DNA of 64,000 nucleotides from Acetomicrobium thermoterrenum DSM 13490. GTDB taxonomy: Bacteria; Synergistota; Synergistia; Synergistales; Acetomicrobiaceae. A program made the translations under genes and the position numbers. Shown piece by piece: positions 63,412 through 64,000 of this stretch. Positions within the stretch are counted from its first letter, which is position 1; every line of letters begins with the position of its first letter. The notes beneath the pieces were generated by a model. That model was not told where the DNA came from and did no database searches. It was given only the letters and a program-made list of their open reading frames with translations. The stretch lies in the NCBI RefSeq assembly GCF_900107215.1, contig NZ_FNPD01000004.1, positions 109,184 through 173,183 of the forward strand, given 5' to 3'.

Positions 63412-64000
63412 AAAGGTAAGTTTTCCAGGAATAATATGTTCCGGAACATCAATTCCCATTTCGACATCGGGCCTGTTCTCTCCATGAAAATCGCTTCCCG
63501 CCGTAGGATTTAATCCGAACTTGGCCGCTAATTTTAGAAAACCAAATATTTCCTCGGCACTGTGATGGCTGGAATAACATTCTAACCCCCAAAGCCCCGC
63601 ATCCTTAAGCTTTCTTAACAAAATGTCGAAGGGTTCGGAATCCAGGTAAATTTCCCCGGGATGAGCCAATACCGATATCCCTCCTGCGTTTTGAATTAAA
63701 GCTATACATTCCTCAGGACTCAACGTTTTCCTGGGCACATAAGCCAACGCTCCTTTGCCAATAAGCCTATCGAAGGCTTCTTTAAGGCTTGAAACATACC
63801 CCTTCTTCATAAGAACCCTGGCTATATGTGGTCTTGCAATTACATCCCCTTCGGATTCCCTTATAACTTCCTCAATAGATATGTCATATCCTAGCGTTTT
63901 AAGCTTTGCGCACATCTTTTCATTTCTCTCGTCCCTCAATTTCCTCAGAGCTGTCAACTTCTCCTGAAACTCAGGAGAAGTATAAAACATGCCATACCCT
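63334..64000 (-). CDS. PHP-domain phosphoesterase (partial, runs off the window edge)
   Basis: At least 218 codons, and the frame stays open to base 64000, so the N-terminus with the first metal motif is missing. What remains matches the YciV/RNase AM branch of PHP phosphatases: an inserted helical part (RKLRDERNEKMCAKLKTLG, then IARPHIARVLMKKGYVSS), GGISVLAHPGE (metal His), and GSDFHGENRP near the C-terminus. Related enzymes hydrolyse nucleoside 3',5'-bisphosphates. The stop overlaps the 3' end of the convergent FdhD-like gene by 78 bases. Confidence 0.85.
   Translation of the reverse strand, partial: GYGMFYTSPEFQEKLTALRKLRDERNEKMCAKLKTLGYDISIEEVIRESEGDVIARPHIARVLMKKGYVSSLKEAFDRLIGKGALAYVPRKTLSPEECIALIQNAGGISVLAHPGEIYLDSEPFDILLRKLKDAGLWGLECYSSHHSAEEIFGFLKLAAKFGLNPTAGSDFHGENRPDVEMGIDVPEHIIPGKLTFLAFKKLDNSGGVSVNVHSSFAYKTD

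Overview
The window reads as chromosomal DNA of a strictly anaerobic, fermentative, Gram-negative-type bacterium. The best taxonomic fit is Synergistota, probably Acetomicrobium (formerly Anaerobaculum). The main pointer is the gene set for an electron-bifurcating [NiFe] hydrogenase (HydABC fused functionally to HydS and HydL) of the kind characterised from Acetomicrobium mobile. A TolC-type outer membrane protein and an RND pump indicate a two-membrane envelope. GerMN, AMIN-amidase, glutamine synthetase III and a sensor set usually seen beside [FeFe] hydrogenases also fit. The assignment to genus is inference from gene content, not a measured identity. I see no insertion sequence, prophage, CRISPR array or rRNA.

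Layout. 1-2.5 kb: L,D-transpeptidase and a TGS-type nucleoside kinase. 2.6-5.7 kb: glycine-betaine ABC importer. 6.1-9.0 kb: tungstate ABC importer with a Moco/Tuco-type riboswitch and attenuator in front of it. 9.0-14.3 kb: pantothenate-type symporter with its YhdT partner, ilvD, a PLP aminotransferase and a membrane-anchored Cas4-like nuclease that is split between two frames. 14.4-16.9 kb (+): thioesterase, PduO-type adenosyltransferase, GntR regulator, YdcF-like protein. 16.9-19.5 kb: rarA, a HAD phosphatase and a probable 6S RNA. 19.5-27.3 kb: hydrogenase operon (protease, HydL, HydS, HydA, HydB, a small ferredoxin, an ATPase, HydC in reverse transcription order). 27.3-30.6 kb: a redox/phosphorelay-like module (PHP, two DRTGG proteins, degenerate [FeFe]-hydrogenase-like ferredoxin, anti-sigma-type kinase).

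30.8-36.3 kb (+): glycogen operon (glgP, glgA, glgC) and a TPR protein. 36.4-41.6 kb: ComB-like phosphatase, PTS enzyme I, alpha/beta hydrolase, prepilin peptidase and a PQQ-repeat protein. 41.9-45.9 kb: type III glutamine synthetase, universal stress protein, a small unknown and a sugar-nucleotide epimerase. 46.4-48 kb: tRNA-Leu(CAA), class V aminotransferase and tRNA-Thr(TGT), each tRNA with a strong terminator. 48-54.4 kb: PII-like protein, RND pump, membrane fusion protein, a frameshifted TolC-like protein and a TetR regulator in one operon. 54.7-62.5 kb: rpsI-rplM, then secG, a NAPRTase-like enzyme, the ITP/XTP pyrophosphatase, GerMN, amidase, TldD/PmbA and threonine aldolase. 62.7-64 kb: a cysteine-poor FdhD homologue and a PHP phosphatase running off the window edge.

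The genes suggest coherent physiology. Tungstate uptake and an FdhD relative point to tungsten/molybdenum enzymes. The bifurcating hydrogenase disposes of reductant as H2, and the adjacent Fe-S/PHP/DRTGG/kinase module probably reports redox or H2 status. Glycogen synthesis and breakdown are grouped together. Two genes (Cas4-like and TolC-like) are each broken by what looks like loss of a single A in a short A run, which could be true mutation or sequence error.
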